From: Rhizobacter koreensis
Lineage (GTDB): Bacteria > Pseudomonadota > Gammaproteobacteria > Burkholderiales > Burkholderiaceae_C
DNA length: 64,000 bases
Direction of reading: 5' to 3'
NCBI RefSeq assembly: GCF_013366375.1
Contig: NZ_JABWMJ010000001.1
Location: 124,001 to 188,000 of the forward strand
The notes beneath the pieces were generated by a model. The model did not search any database and was not told the origin of the DNA. It was given only the letters and a program-made list of their open reading frames with translations. Numbering within the stretch: the stretch's first letter is position 1; each line of letters opens with the position of its first letter. The translations under genes were made by a program, and so were the position numbers. This document shows positions 34,764 through 44,464 of the stretch, in pieces.

Positions 34764-36854
34764 GTGACCCCCGTCTGTGCCCCTGAAAACCGCCCCCCGG
34801 CGCGTCGTGACCCCTTCGCGACGCTGAACGACGCCCAGCGCGCCGCGGTGATGCACGGCGGCGCCCTGCCGGCCAGCCCGCTGCTGGTGCTGGCCGGAGC
34901 CGGATCGGGCAAGACGGCGACGCTCGCCGCGCGCGTGGCTCGGCTGGTGCTCGACGGCGCCGATCCGCAACGCGTGCTGCTGCTGACCTTCTCGCGGCGC
35001 GCCGCGCTCGAGATGGAGCGCCGCGTCGGTGCCGCGCTGCACCGCGCGATCGGCATGGCGCCGACTCAAAAAGCGCCGTCGCTGCGCTGGTGCGGCACCT
35101 TCCACGGCGTCGGCGCTCGCCTGCTGCGCGAGTACGCGGCGCGGGTCGGCCTCCCGGAGACGTTCACGATCGACGATCGCAGCGACTCCGAGGACCTGAT
35201 GAACGTGGTGCGCAGCGAGCTCGGCCTGGCCGAGTCGGCGACGCGCTTTCCGGCCAAGGCGACCTGCATGGCGATCTACTCGCGCGCGGTCAACAGCCGA
35301 CTCGGGTTGCACGCGGCGCTGGAGTCTCACTTCCCGTGGTGCGCGCGCTGGCACGACGAGCTCAAGCGCCTGTTCGCCGCCTACGTGGCCGAGAAGCAGC
35401 GCCAGCACGTGCTCGACTACGACGACCTCCTGCTCCTGCCGTGGCAGATGCTCGGCGACGCCACGCTCGCTGCCGAGATCGGCGCGCGCTTCGACCACGT
35501 GCTGGTCGACGAGTACCAGGACACCAACCGGCTGCAGGCCGGCATTCTCGCGCGGCTCAAGCCCGACGGACGCGGCGTCACGGTGGTCGGCGACGACGCC
35601 CAGTCGATCTACTCGTTCCGGGCCGCCGAGGTGCGCAACATCCTCGACTTCCCGGCACAGTTCGAGCCGCCGGCGCGCATCGTCGCGCTCGAGCGCAACT
35701 ATCGGTCGACGGCGCCGATCCTGGACGCCGCCAACGCGCTGATCGATGCCGCACCGGCGCAGCACGCCAAGCGCCTGTGGACCGATCGCGCATCGGCGAC
35801 GAAGCCGAGCCTGGTCTGGGTCGACGACGAAGGCGCGCAGGCACGCTGGGTCGCCGACGAGGTGCTGCGCCAGCGCGAGGCCGGTAGCGCGCTGAAGGCC
35901 CAGGCGGTGCTGTTCCGCACCAGTCACCACAGCGCGCCGCTCGAGCTCGAGCTGGCGCGGCGCGACATTCCGTTCGTGAAGTACGGCGGCCTGCGCTTCC
36001 TGGACGCCGCCCACATCAAGGACGCGCTCGCGCTGCTGCGCTGGGCCGAGAACCCGCGCTGCAAGAGCGCGGGCCTGCGCATCGCGCAGCGCGTCGACGG
36101 CATTGGCGCGACATCGACGCGCCGGCTCTTCGACGCGATCGACGGCGCGGGCGACCCCGCCGCGGTGATTCGCGCCTTCACGCCGCCGCGCCCGGCGAGC
36201 GCGGCGTGGCGCGAGTTCGTGGCCCTCTTCGATGCGCTGCGCGACGGCGCGCACGGCTGGCCCGACGAGCTCGGGGCGGTGAACCGCTGGCTGCTGCCGC
36301 AGCTCGCGCGTCTTCACGACGACGTCGAGCAGCGCAGCGCAGACCTGGCGCAGCTCGCGCGCATGGCGCGCGGCACGCTCTCGCGCCGGCAGTTCCTCAC
36401 CGACCTCGCGCTGGACCCGCCGTCGGCGACCAGCGAAGAGGCGGGCGTGCCGAGCCGCGACGACGATTACCTCATCCTCTCGACGATCCACTCGGCCAAG
36501 GGCCAGGAATGGCGCTCCGTGACCGTGCTCAACGTGGTCGACGGCTGCCTGCCGTCCGACATGGCGACCGGCAACCCCGCCGACATCGACGAGGAGCGGC
36601 GCCTGCTCTACGTGGCGATGACGCGCGCGCGCGACCGCCTGCATCTGATGGTTCCGCAGCGCTTCTACGTGCACAACCAGGCTGCGCAAGGCGACCGCCA
36701 CGTCTACGGCGGGCTCAGCCGCTTCGTCTCGCCGGCGATGCAGGCGCTGTTCGAGCACGTGACGCCGACGCGGCCCGAGGCCACGCTCGTGCCGGTGCAC
36801 AGCGCCGGTCCGGCAATCGACCTCGCGGCGCAGGCACGGGCGCTGTGGTCTTGA
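34764..36854 (+). CDS. UvrD/Rep-family ATP-dependent DNA helicase
   Basis: 696-residue superfamily 1A helicase. Walker A is [17 protein letters not shown]; motif II is [11 protein letters not shown]; motif [19 protein letters not shown]; motif [11 protein letters not shown]; motif V around [12 protein letters not shown]; motif [20 protein letters not shown]. The C-terminus ([10 protein letters not shown] ... ARALWS) is shorter than in UvrD or Rep. It unwinds DNA 3' to 5' in repair or replication. It starts with GTG, with no clear Shine-Dalgarno and a strong hairpin in front. It is neither clearly UvrD nor Rep, so no symbol is given. Confidence 0.9.
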   Translation: MTPVCAPENRPPARRDPFATLNDAQRAAVMHGGALPASPLLVLAGAGSGKTATLAARVARLVLDGADPQRVLLLTFSRRAALEMERRVGAALHRAIGMAPTQKAPSLRWCGTFHGVGARLLREYAARVGLPETFTIDDRSDSEDLMNVVRSELGLAESATRFPAKATCMAIYSRAVNSRLGLHAALESHFPWCARWHDELKRLFAAYVAEKQRQHVLDYDDLLLLPWQMLGDATLAAEIGARFDHVLVDEYQDTNRLQAGILARLKPDGRGVTVVGDDAQSIYSFRAAEVRNILDFPAQFEPPARIVALERNYRSTAPILDAANALIDAAPAQHAKRLWTDRASATKPSLVWVDDEGAQARWVADEVLRQREAGSALKAQAVLFRTSHHSAPLELELARRDIPFVKYGGLRFLDAAHIKDALALLRWAENPRCKSAGLRIAQRVDGIGATSTRRLFDAIDGAGDPAAVIRAFTPPRPASAAWREFVALFDALRDGAHGWPDELGAVNRWLLPQLARLHDDVEQRSADLAQLARMARGTLSRRQFLTDLALDPPSATSEEAGVPSRDDDYLILSTIHSAKGQEWRSVTVLNVVDGCLPSDMATGNPADIDEERRLLYVAMTRARDRLHLMVPQRFYVHNQAAQGDRHVYGGLSRFVSPAMQALFEHVTPTRPEATLVPVHSAGPAIDLAAQARALWS

Positions 36855-36878
36855 TCGCCGGGCGGCGCCTTCAAACGT

Positions 36879-36916
36879 GCGAATGCCGCGCCCCGGCAAC
36901 GGGGAGCGGCATTCGC
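36879..36916. terminator. Long stem-loop between convergent helicase and csbD
   Basis: The inverted repeat GCGAATGCCGC-G-CCCC / GGGG-A-GCGGCATTCGC has 15 pairs with one internal mismatch and a 6-base loop. It lies between the 3' ends of two convergent genes and can fold on either strand, so it is probably a bidirectional terminator. No T-tract follows. Confidence 0.7.
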
Positions 36917-36956
36917 AAGTTGGCGAGCGCCGGACCGGCCGGCGCCTCGGTGCAGC

Positions 36957-37148
36957 TTACGGGCGGCGGCCGTTGACCGCGTCCTTGACGTCTTCCTTGA
37001 CGTCGCCGTAGGTCGCCTGCGTCTTGCCGGTGGCCTTGTCGACCTTGCCTTCGGCTTCCAGGTTGGGGTTGCCGACCACCTTGCCGGCCGCTTCCTTCAC
37101 CGCGCCCTTGGCCTGATCGACACGTCCCTTGACTTGGTCATCGTTCAT
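36957..37148 (-). CDS. CsbD-family stress response protein
   Basis: 63 residues: MNDDQVKGRVDQAKGAVKEA followed by KVVGNPNLEAEGKVDKATGK, the CsbD domain of four amphipathic helices. It is highly charged, soluble and probably abundant under general stress; its molecular function is unknown in the family. AGAAGGAGTCGAAG before the ATG is a strong ribosome binding site. Its leader contains a symmetric hairpin at 37170-37205. Confidence 0.9.
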   Translation of the reverse strand: MNDDQVKGRVDQAKGAVKEAAGKVVGNPNLEAEGKVDKATGKTQATYGDVKEDVKDAVNGRRP

Positions 37149-37169
37149 CTTCGACTCCTTCTGTTGAGG

Positions 37170-37205
37170 TCATCGGCCCGGCGCGAGGACGCGCCGAACC
37201 GATGA
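37170..37205 (-). promoter_or_regulatory. Symmetric hairpin in the csbD leader
   Basis: TCATCGG-CC-CGGCGCG-AGGA-CGCGCCG-AA-CCGATGA: two 7-base perfect stems separated by a 2x2 internal loop, with an AGGA tetraloop. It lies 22 bases upstream of the csbD ATG and 78 bases downstream of the preceding gene's stop. It could terminate the upstream gene or stabilise and regulate csbD mRNA. Confidence 0.5.
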
Positions 37206-37283
37206 GCGCATCTTTTCACCGTCGGCTCGACGCATCTGTCGGCGGCGGGCGCCAGCGCAGGTAGGACAAGCGACGGCCGTGCG

Positions 37284-37691
37284 TCAGGCGAGCGCCGGCC
37301 GCAGGTCGTCGACGTCGTCGATGCGCAGGCTCGGGTCGAGCTCGGGGGCGTCGGAGTCGATGCGCAGCGCGGCGGCGTAGTGGCCGCGCCCCAGATCCAT
37401 CAGGAACACGCCGAGCCACGCCGAGGCCTCGCCGGTGGCGTAGATGCGCTCCTCGCCGGTCGAGATGCAGCGGATGCGCAGCACGCGGCCGTCGATCCAA
37501 TCGTCCGACGGCGAGACGACGTCCTCCTTCAGTTCGAAGTCGTCGAGCTCGAAGCCCTTGGCTTCGAGGACGGCCCGAACCGCTTCGAAAGGTCGGGGCG
37601 GAGGCGCGGAAGAAGAAGACACGGCGTCGCTCGGGCTGGCGCCGGCGCGGCAGTGCACGGCATCTGGATTGCGCCACAGCGACCGGTACAT
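37284..37691 (-). CDS. Conserved unknown soluble protein
   Basis: 135 residues, acidic, no signal or membrane span. The N-terminal 30 residues are Ser/Pro/Ala-rich. The rest is compact: RAVLEAKGFELDDFELKEDV, then IDGRVLRIRCISTGEERIYA, SAWLGVFLMDLGRGHYA. This suggests a small alpha/beta domain. No family recognised. The start is uncertain because no good ribosome binding site lies near the ATG; a later start near FEAVRAVLE would drop the low-complexity part. A small membrane protein is encoded just upstream on the same strand. Confidence 0.55.
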   Translation of the reverse strand: MYRSLWRNPDAVHCRAGASPSDAVSSSSAPPPRPFEAVRAVLEAKGFELDDFELKEDVVSPSDDWIDGRVLRIRCISTGEERIYATGEASAWLGVFLMDLGRGHYAAALRIDSDAPELDPSLRIDDVDDLRPALA

Positions 37692-37742
37692 CGTTGTCGG
37701 ACAACAGCCCCTCCGCGCGTCGTCTCGCCGGTCCGGCGTGAC

Positions 37743-38039
37743 TTATGTCTCCGATGCGACCGGCTCGGCTCCGGCGGACGCGCGTGCGGCAGCCTCGCCG
37801 GCCCGTGCCTTGCGCCGTGCCTTGCGGGCGCCCCGGATGTTCATGACCGCCAGCGCCAGCTGCAGCACGATGAGCGCGTGCGCACTCGTGTGCCAACCCC
37901 AGACGATCCAGAGCACATTGCTGAGCAGGAACACCCAGAACCCCTGGCGTCGGCGCCGCTCCTCGCTCGACGCCACCAGATACGCGGCGAGCACCGTGAC
38001 CAGCATGGCCGGCCATTGAAGAAGGTCGATCGGATCCAT
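37743..38039 (-). CDS. Small inner-membrane protein
   Basis: 98 residues with three membrane segments: PAMLVTVLAAYLVAS, GFWVFLLSNVLWIVWGW and HALIVLQLALAVMNIRGARK. Its arrangement (a short helix, then WVFLLSNVLWIVWG and an LNIRGA-like end) recalls half-transporters of the SemiSWEET/PQ-loop kind, but no diagnostic motif is certain. The start MDPIDLLQW was preferred to an ATG seven codons earlier. The tail is basic, then Ala-rich. Confidence 0.55.
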   Translation of the reverse strand: MDPIDLLQWPAMLVTVLAAYLVASSEERRRRQGFWVFLLSNVLWIVWGWHTSAHALIVLQLALAVMNIRGARKARRKARAGEAAARASAGAEPVASET

Positions 38040-38266
38040 GGCGACAGGTAGCACCGCCACGACACGGCGGGCGCGGCTCCGATTTTCGGCCGGCGCGCGC
38101 CGTCAGCTGCGCTGCGAGGCGCGAAGGCCCCTCCCCACACACGTGACCACCGAAGCCGGCATCTGGTGCGACGCGACGGCGCGAGCCCCGGCGCGCCGGC
38201 GGCCGGCGGCCGGCGGTCGCCCGCGGGTGCAGGCTGCTCGACCGCGGGCGACGCCCGCCTGCCCGC

Positions 38267-39472
38267 TCAGCCCGCGGCGACGGCCGCCAGCTTGGTCGTC
38301 GAGCCGACCGTCGCCAGGTCCTCGGCGCTCTGGGCGATGCGCGACGTCGCCGCATCCTGCAGCGCCTCGTCGATCGCGCGGCGGATCGTCTCGGCGGTGC
38401 CGTCCCACGAGTAGCGGGCGACGCTCGCGGCCATCGCCGCGCTGCGTTCGCTGCGCTCGGCCGGCGTCGCCGCGAGCGCCTTGCGGCAGGAGGCGATGAA
38501 CGCGTCAGTGCTCTCGCACACCGCAACGACGTCGCCGAACATCACCTTGACGTCGTGGATCGGCGTGCTGACGACCGGGCGGTCGGCCGCCATGTACTCG
38601 AGGGTCTTGGTCGGGCTGATGAAGCGCGTCGACTCGTTGAGGGCGAACGGCATCAGGCACACGTCCCAGCCGGCGACCAGCTGCGGCAGCACGTCGTACG
38701 ACTGCTGACCGAGGTAGTGCAGGTTGGCTCGCTGCGGCAGCGACGCCGGGTCGATCTTGACGACCGGACCGACCATCACGACCTGCCAGTTCGGATCGGC
38801 GTCGGCGACCGCGGCCACGAGGTCGAGGTCGAGCCGCTCGTCGATCACGCCGAAGAAGCCCAGGCGCGGCTGCGGGATCGCCCCCTGCAGCGCTTCGGCG
38901 CGCGCCATCGGCTCGGCGCGCGCGACGGCGTTGGCGTGCGCGTAGTGCTGCGCGTCGACGGCGCTCGGCAGGCAGAGCACGTTGTCGTTGAGGCCCTTCT
39001 TGGCTTCGTAGAGGCTGTGGCCGCCGGTCAGCACCAGCTGCGCGCCGCGCAGCAGCGCGGCTTCGCGCTGACGCATCTGGCGCGGCGCGTTTTTGAACGC
39101 GGAGAGCTCGTCCATGCAGTCGTAGATCACCGCGCGCGGCGTCAGGTCGGCGAGCAGCGGCAGCGCCATCGGCGTGTAGAACCAGACCGCGTAGTCGTCG
39201 ATCTCGTTCTGCTCCAGGTAGTCGGCGAGCAGCGTCTTCAGCGTCGCGAGCTGGTCGTCGTGGAACCCCGGGGCGTCGACCGGCGTGTGGGGGCGCAGCA
39301 CGTCGATGTTCTCGGCCGGCGAGCTCTGCTCGAGGTGTGCGGGACCTTCGCTCCGCAACGGCTCCTCCATCACCACCACGTGATAGTGCTTCGCTAGACG
39401 CGACAGCAGGTGTTGCGGACGCTGGAAGACGAAGTTCCAGCGCAGGTGGGAAAAGACGATCAGGTGCGTCAT
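38267..39472 (-). CDS. Glycosyltransferase (GT-B, group 1-like)
   Basis: 401 residues. It opens MTHLIVFSHLRWNFVFQRPQ then HLLSRLAK, as in family 1/4-like glycosyltransferases that act on exopolysaccharide. The second Rossmann half contains RLGFFGVIDERLDLDLV, WQVVMVGPVVKID, NLHYLGQQSYDVLPQLVAGW and the nucleotide-sugar loop SPTKTLEYMAADRPVVST. AGGAACTCCG precedes the ATG. Acceptor and donor are unknown, and no other polysaccharide genes are adjacent. Confidence 0.8.
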   Translation of the reverse strand: MTHLIVFSHLRWNFVFQRPQHLLSRLAKHYHVVVMEEPLRSEGPAHLEQSSPAENIDVLRPHTPVDAPGFHDDQLATLKTLLADYLEQNEIDDYAVWFYTPMALPLLADLTPRAVIYDCMDELSAFKNAPRQMRQREAALLRGAQLVLTGGHSLYEAKKGLNDNVLCLPSAVDAQHYAHANAVARAEPMARAEALQGAIPQPRLGFFGVIDERLDLDLVAAVADADPNWQVVMVGPVVKIDPASLPQRANLHYLGQQSYDVLPQLVAGWDVCLMPFALNESTRFISPTKTLEYMAADRPVVSTPIHDVKVMFGDVVAVCESTDAFIASCRKALAATPAERSERSAAMAASVARYSWDGTAETIRRAIDEALQDAATSRIAQSAEDLATVGSTTKLAAVAAG

Positions 39473-39980
39473 CGGAGTTCCTGGTGAAGGTGACGTGAAG
39501 GGTCGCGACGGAGGCGCTCGGGGGGTGACGAGGGAAGGAGGCAGGTGCGCGCAGTGCCGGCCGCGACCGCACCAGCCGTGCAGGACGGCGCGGCGGGTCG
39601 TGGCAAGAAGGCAAAGGGCAAGGAGGCCGTCGCACGCGGGGCGCGTGCGATGCCGGGGCCGACCGCTCGCTGCGAGACGCCGATGCGCACCGGCGCGGCC
39701 CGGCAGGGCCTGCGATGCGAGGGCGGCTGGATGTCTCGTTCGGCGATCACGGCGAGTTCCGCTGAAGAGCCGTGCACGTGGACACGGCGAGCGTTGAGGA
39801 GCGCGCGGCCAACGGATGCCGCCACGCCGTGGCAGCAATCGGCGTGCCGCGCCCGAGCCGTGGCTCGCGCACAACAGCAAGCCAAAACCGGCCAGGTGAC
39901 CTTGCCGAGGCACCGAATTCGTGGCTGAAAACGCACCGGCGGTGTCAAACCATCCCTCTCATCGGTTATGGTTCGCGCCG
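39473..39980. other. 508-base divergent intergenic region
   Basis: Separates the leftward glycosyltransferase from rlpA. The reading frames in it are Lys/Arg- or Ala-rich without motifs, and I do not regard them as genes. Near its right end TGTCAA and TATGGT are 18 bases apart, a plausible promoter for rlpA. Confidence 0.5.
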
Positions 39981-41330
39981 ATGTCGTCCAAGCCCCGGCG
40001 CCTGCCGACCCCTGCTGCTCTTTTCCTGTCGCTGGCCGCCTGTCTGGCGGCGCCGCTCGCCCGGGCCGGCGTCGACATCAGCCCGCCCTCGGGGGCGGGC
40101 TCCGGCGAGGTCGATCCGGTCGGCTTCGGACCGCCGCCGGGTACCGCGCCGGCGGCGCCGGCACCCGATACCGGGCGCGCAGCCAAGCCGGCCGCGGCGA
40201 CGTCCGTCGACGGCGTCGCCGAGCCGCCCCGCACCCAGGCGCCGCGCAGCCGCTTCAGCCAGCGCGGTCTCGCGTCCTGGTACGGCGCGCAGTTCCACGG
40301 CCGGCGCACGGCGAGCGGGGAGCTCTACAACATGCACGCGCTCACTGCGGCGCACCCGACGCTGCCGATCCCGAGCTACGTGCGGGTTCGCAACCCGGCG
40401 AACGGCCGCACCATCATCGTGCGCGTGAACGACCGCGGCCCTTTCCACGGCGGCCGCATCCTCGACCTCAGCTACAGCGCGGCGGCGCGCCTGGACCTGC
40501 GCGGCGTCGCGTCGGTACAGATCGAGGGCATCACGTTCGACGAGATCCGCAATGGCGCGTGGCGCGAAGCCAGCGCCGACGCGGACGCTGCCACCGGCGA
40601 CGGCAACAGTCCGGAAGACTTTGCCGTGCTCGCGACCGAGCGCCTGCTCGCCGGCTTCGGCGACGATGGCGAGCGCACCGACGCAACGACCGAGCCGGCC
40701 GCGACGCCCCAGCGGGATCGCACCCGCCACGCCGCTGCGCGCAGCGCCGCCGTGCGTGCGCACCGGCCGGCCGGGCCCGGAGCCTCGCACCTGGCCCAGA
40801 CCGCCTCCATCGACGCGCGCCTCCAGGTGGCAGGCGCCGGGAGCGAAGCGGGGACCACCGCGAACGCGGCCGGCGGTGCGACGCAGGTCGCGATGGCCGC
40901 GACCAACCCGGCGCCTGCGGCAGGCCCCAACCCCGCGGCGACGGCAGTCGCGGCACAGGAGCCCATTGCCCCGACGCCGCCACGCGACGCCGCCGCGGTC
41001 CGCGTCGCCGCTGCCGACATGCAACCCTCCGGCGAAGCGGCCGCCGCCCGCGAGCCCATCGCCACCGGCGCCACCGCCACCGCCGGCACGCGCGCCGGCC
41101 GCGGCTTCTGGGTCGAGCTCGGCACCTTCGGACAGCGCCGCGGCGCCGAGGCACTGCAGCGTGCGCTCGACCTCAAGGCGGCCTGGCTCGCACCGCTGCT
41201 CGCCGTCTTCGACGAGTCGCTCTTCAAGCTGCAGGCGGGGCCGTTCCCGAGCCGCCGGCTCGCCCTCGAGGCGGCCGAGCGCGCACGCGCCGTGCTGCGC
41301 CTGACGCCGCTGATCGTCGACCGCCGCTAG
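39981..41330 (+). CDS. rlpA: RlpA-type septal lytic transglycosylase with SPOR domain
   Basis: 449 residues. The signal peptide ALFLSLAACLAAPLARA is followed by a Pro/Ala linker. A double-psi beta-barrel begins at RGLASWYGAQFHGRRTASGE and runs through YVRVRNPANGRTIIVRVNDR to GPFHGGRILDLS; the Asp in VNDRGPF is the catalytic residue of RlpA lytic transglycosylases. A long Ala/Pro linker leads to a C-terminal SPOR domain (GFWVELGTFGQRRGAEALQR to the end) that binds denuded septal glycan. Length is typical of long-linker members. A TATGGT hexamer ends eight bases before the ATG. Confidence 0.9.
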   Translation: MSSKPRRLPTPAALFLSLAACLAAPLARAGVDISPPSGAGSGEVDPVGFGPPPGTAPAAPAPDTGRAAKPAAATSVDGVAEPPRTQAPRSRFSQRGLASWYGAQFHGRRTASGELYNMHALTAAHPTLPIPSYVRVRNPANGRTIIVRVNDRGPFHGGRILDLSYSAAARLDLRGVASVQIEGITFDEIRNGAWREASADADAATGDGNSPEDFAVLATERLLAGFGDDGERTDATTEPAATPQRDRTRHAAARSAAVRAHRPAGPGASHLAQTASIDARLQVAGAGSEAGTTANAAGGATQVAMAATNPAPAAGPNPAATAVAAQEPIAPTPPRDAAAVRVAAADMQPSGEAAAAREPIATGATATAGTRAGRGFWVELGTFGQRRGAEALQRALDLKAAWLAPLLAVFDESLFKLQAGPFPSRRLALEAAERARAVLRLTPLIVDRR

Positions 41331-41333
41331 GCG

Positions 41334-41945
41334 ATGGCCCCGCTGTCGCCCGGACTCGCGGCAGCGTTCGCCGGCGCGGCGGCGCCGCGCCAGCTGCTTC
41401 TGTTCAGCGGCCACATGGTCGATGCGCCTGATCGTGCCGTTCCGCGGTTCCCGCCGGCACACGTCGCCGGCGCCGCCGAACGCATCGACGCGGCGCTCGC
41501 CGCGCTCGGCGCCGGGCCCGCCGACGTCGGACTCACACAGGGCGCGGCCGGCGCCGACCTGCTGTTCGCCGAAGCGTGCATCGCGCGCGGCGTGCGCCTT
41601 TATCTGCTGCTGCCGTTCGCGGTGCCCGAGTTCATCGAGCGGTCGGTGCTGCCGTCGGCCGACGGCGAGGCGTGGCGGCGCCGCTTCGAGTCCGTGCAGC
41701 CGCACCTCGCGGCACCGCCATTCGAGGCGCCGTGCGAACTCGGCGCGCTCGCACCCGAAGAGAACCCGTTCGAGCGCTGCAACGCGTGGCTGCTGCGAAC
41801 CGCGCTGCACGCCGGCATCGAGCGCCTGCGCTTCGTGTGCCTCTGGGACGGAGCGCCCGGCGGCGCCGGGGGTACCGGGCAGATGGTCGACAGCGTGCGC
41901 GGCGCCGGCGCGCCCGTGACCTGGATCGACAGCCGCGGCTTGTGA
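41334..41945 (+). CDS. SLOG/TIR-like Rossmann protein, putative nucleotide sensor
   Basis: 203 residues, three bases after rlpA stops. The fold reads like a Rossmann-type SLOG domain: QLLLFSGHMVDAPDR, then LTQGAAGADLLFAEACIARG and VRLYLLLPFAVPEFIERSV. The GAAGADLLFAEA loop resembles the glycine-rich nucleotide site of SLOG/LOG proteins. Related domains in bacterial conflict systems bind or cleave nucleotide signals. The C-terminal part (NPFERCNAWLLRTALHAGIE, then RLRFVCLWDG) is less typical. The assignment is by pattern only. It lies upstream of the caspase-like and CHAT genes. Confidence 0.5.
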   Translation: MAPLSPGLAAAFAGAAAPRQLLLFSGHMVDAPDRAVPRFPPAHVAGAAERIDAALAALGAGPADVGLTQGAAGADLLFAEACIARGVRLYLLLPFAVPEFIERSVLPSADGEAWRRRFESVQPHLAAPPFEAPCELGALAPEENPFERCNAWLLRTALHAGIERLRFVCLWDGAPGGAGGTGQMVDSVRGAGAPVTWIDSRGL

Positions 41946-42175
41946 CCGCGCGGGCGGCCAGCGCCCGCGACCTGCACCGGACGTCCAGGGTCAGCGACCC
42001 TGTCTCCCATGCAAGCCTCGCGCGAACCGCAACCCTTCGCCGCCGGCGGCCGCGGAGAGCCCGTCGTCCGGGCCGCCATCCAGGCGCACTGCAAGGTACG
42101 CGATTTGCCGCGCGACGGCTCCCGTCAACCCCCGCGCCGCGCCAATGCCGCGCCCTCTCCGATCGAGGTCAGTCC

Positions 42176-43105
42176 ATGAAAGTCACCTTGAAGCCGTTGG
42201 ATCAGCAGGTCGTCGTGATCACCGGTGCGTCGAGCGGCATCGGCCTCGCCACTGCCCTCATGGCCGCACGCCAGCGCGCCAAGGTCGTCGCGGTGGCGCG
42301 TAGCAAGGAGACGCTCGACAACCTGGTCGCGCAGATCGCCGAGAGCGGCGGCGAGGCGATCGCGGTCGAGTGCGACGTCGGCGAGCGCGCGCAGGTCGAA
42401 CAGGCCGCCGCCGCCGCGCTTGCACGGTTCGGGCGCATCGACACCTGGATCAACGATGCCGGCGTGTCGATCTACGGGCGCCTGCACGAGGTCAGCGAGG
42501 AAGACCATCACCGGCTGTTCAAGACCAATTTCTGGGGCGTGGTGAACGGCTCCCTCGCCGCGCTGCCGCACCTGCGAATGAACGGCGGCGCGCTGATCAA
42601 CGTCGGCAGCGAGGTGTCGGACGCGGTGGTGCCGCTGCAGGGCATGTACTCGGCGAGCAAGCACGCGGTCAAGGGCTTCACCGACGCACTGCGCGTCGAG
42701 CTCGAGGCCGACGGCGCGCCGGTGTCGGTGACGCTGATCCAGCCGACTGCCGTCGACACGCCGTTCCCCGAACGCGCCGCCAACTACCTGAGCCAGGAAC
42801 CCAAGCTGCCGACGCCGATGATCGAGCCCGAGAAGGTCGCGAGCGCGATCCTCCAGGCGGCGACCGAGCCGGTGCGCGACGTCCAGGTCGGCCTGATGGC
42901 CAAGATCAACACCATGTTGTTCAAGGTGATGCCGGGCCTCGCGGACGTCATGGCGCGCATGCAGATCGGCCGCCAGCAGCGCGACGAGCCGCCGCGCACG
43001 CGCGACGGCTCGCTGCACCAGCCGGTGCCGGCGGGCCGGATCCACGGGCGCGGCAACGAGAACGCCGCCAGCACCAGCGAGGCGAAGGCCGCCAACGTGC
43101 GCTGA
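42176..43105 (+). CDS. Short-chain dehydrogenase/reductase
   Basis: 309 residues. The NAD(P) motif is [17 protein letters not shown]; the Asp after strand 3 in [10 protein letters not shown] and the motif [11 protein letters not shown] (NAG type) follow. The catalytic Ser is in NVGSEVSDA and the Tyr-Lys pair in [11 protein letters not shown]. An about 65-residue tail ([20 protein letters not shown] ... AKAANVR) exceeds the usual SDR length. GAGGTCAGTCC precedes the ATG. Substrate unknown. A hairpin at 43217-43237 follows the gene. Confidence 0.83.
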   Translation: MKVTLKPLDQQVVVITGASSGIGLATALMAARQRAKVVAVARSKETLDNLVAQIAESGGEAIAVECDVGERAQVEQAAAAALARFGRIDTWINDAGVSIYGRLHEVSEEDHHRLFKTNFWGVVNGSLAALPHLRMNGGALINVGSEVSDAVVPLQGMYSASKHAVKGFTDALRVELEADGAPVSVTLIQPTAVDTPFPERAANYLSQEPKLPTPMIEPEKVASAILQAATEPVRDVQVGLMAKINTMLFKVMPGLADVMARMQIGRQQRDEPPRTRDGSLHQPVPAGRIHGRGNENAASTSEAKAANVR

Positions 43106-43515
43106 GGCCGACGCGGCAGGCCGCGGCTGCGGTCGGCACCTGCGGCTCCCGCGGTGCCGGCCGCCCCGTGCCGGGCCCGAATCCGCGCTTTGCTGCATGG
43201 TGCGGGCTGACGCGCCCCGGCGCTGAAACGGCGCCGGCGGGCGCGACCCGCCTGACCCGGCGACGGCGACCCTGCCCCATCCACTCGAAGAGGGGTTCCT
43301 CGGGGGTGCACGCGGATGTACTTTTCGCGCCGACTTGGTCACGATGCGGCGCGGCAGGCGCGCCGGTGTCTGGAGCCCGGGGTGCGGGCCGCACGACGGG
43401 GCGCCGCCGCGCGAAGCCGACGCCACCAGCCTTGCCCTCGCGCCGACTCCCCATCGGCGCGTGCGGCTCGACGCACACGGTCGCGTGCCACGTCGCTCGG
43501 CATACGGAGGAACCC
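43106..43515. other. 410-base gap before the caspase-like gene
   Basis: No gene seen. A 7-base perfect hairpin CCGGCGC-TGAAACG-GCGCCGG at 43217-43237 lies about 110 bases after the dehydrogenase stop and may terminate it. The rest should hold the promoter of the caspase-like gene. Confidence 0.45.
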
Positions 43516-44427
<912 letters not shown>

Positions 44428-44464
44428 CGTGCGCCGAGGCCGCACCCCGGAGCGCGCTCTGAGC

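Noticed and set aside
39545..39928. 127-codon Lys/Arg-rich frame upstream of rlpA
   Set aside because: No ribosome binding site, no conserved-looking segment and it overlaps the presumed promoter of rlpA.
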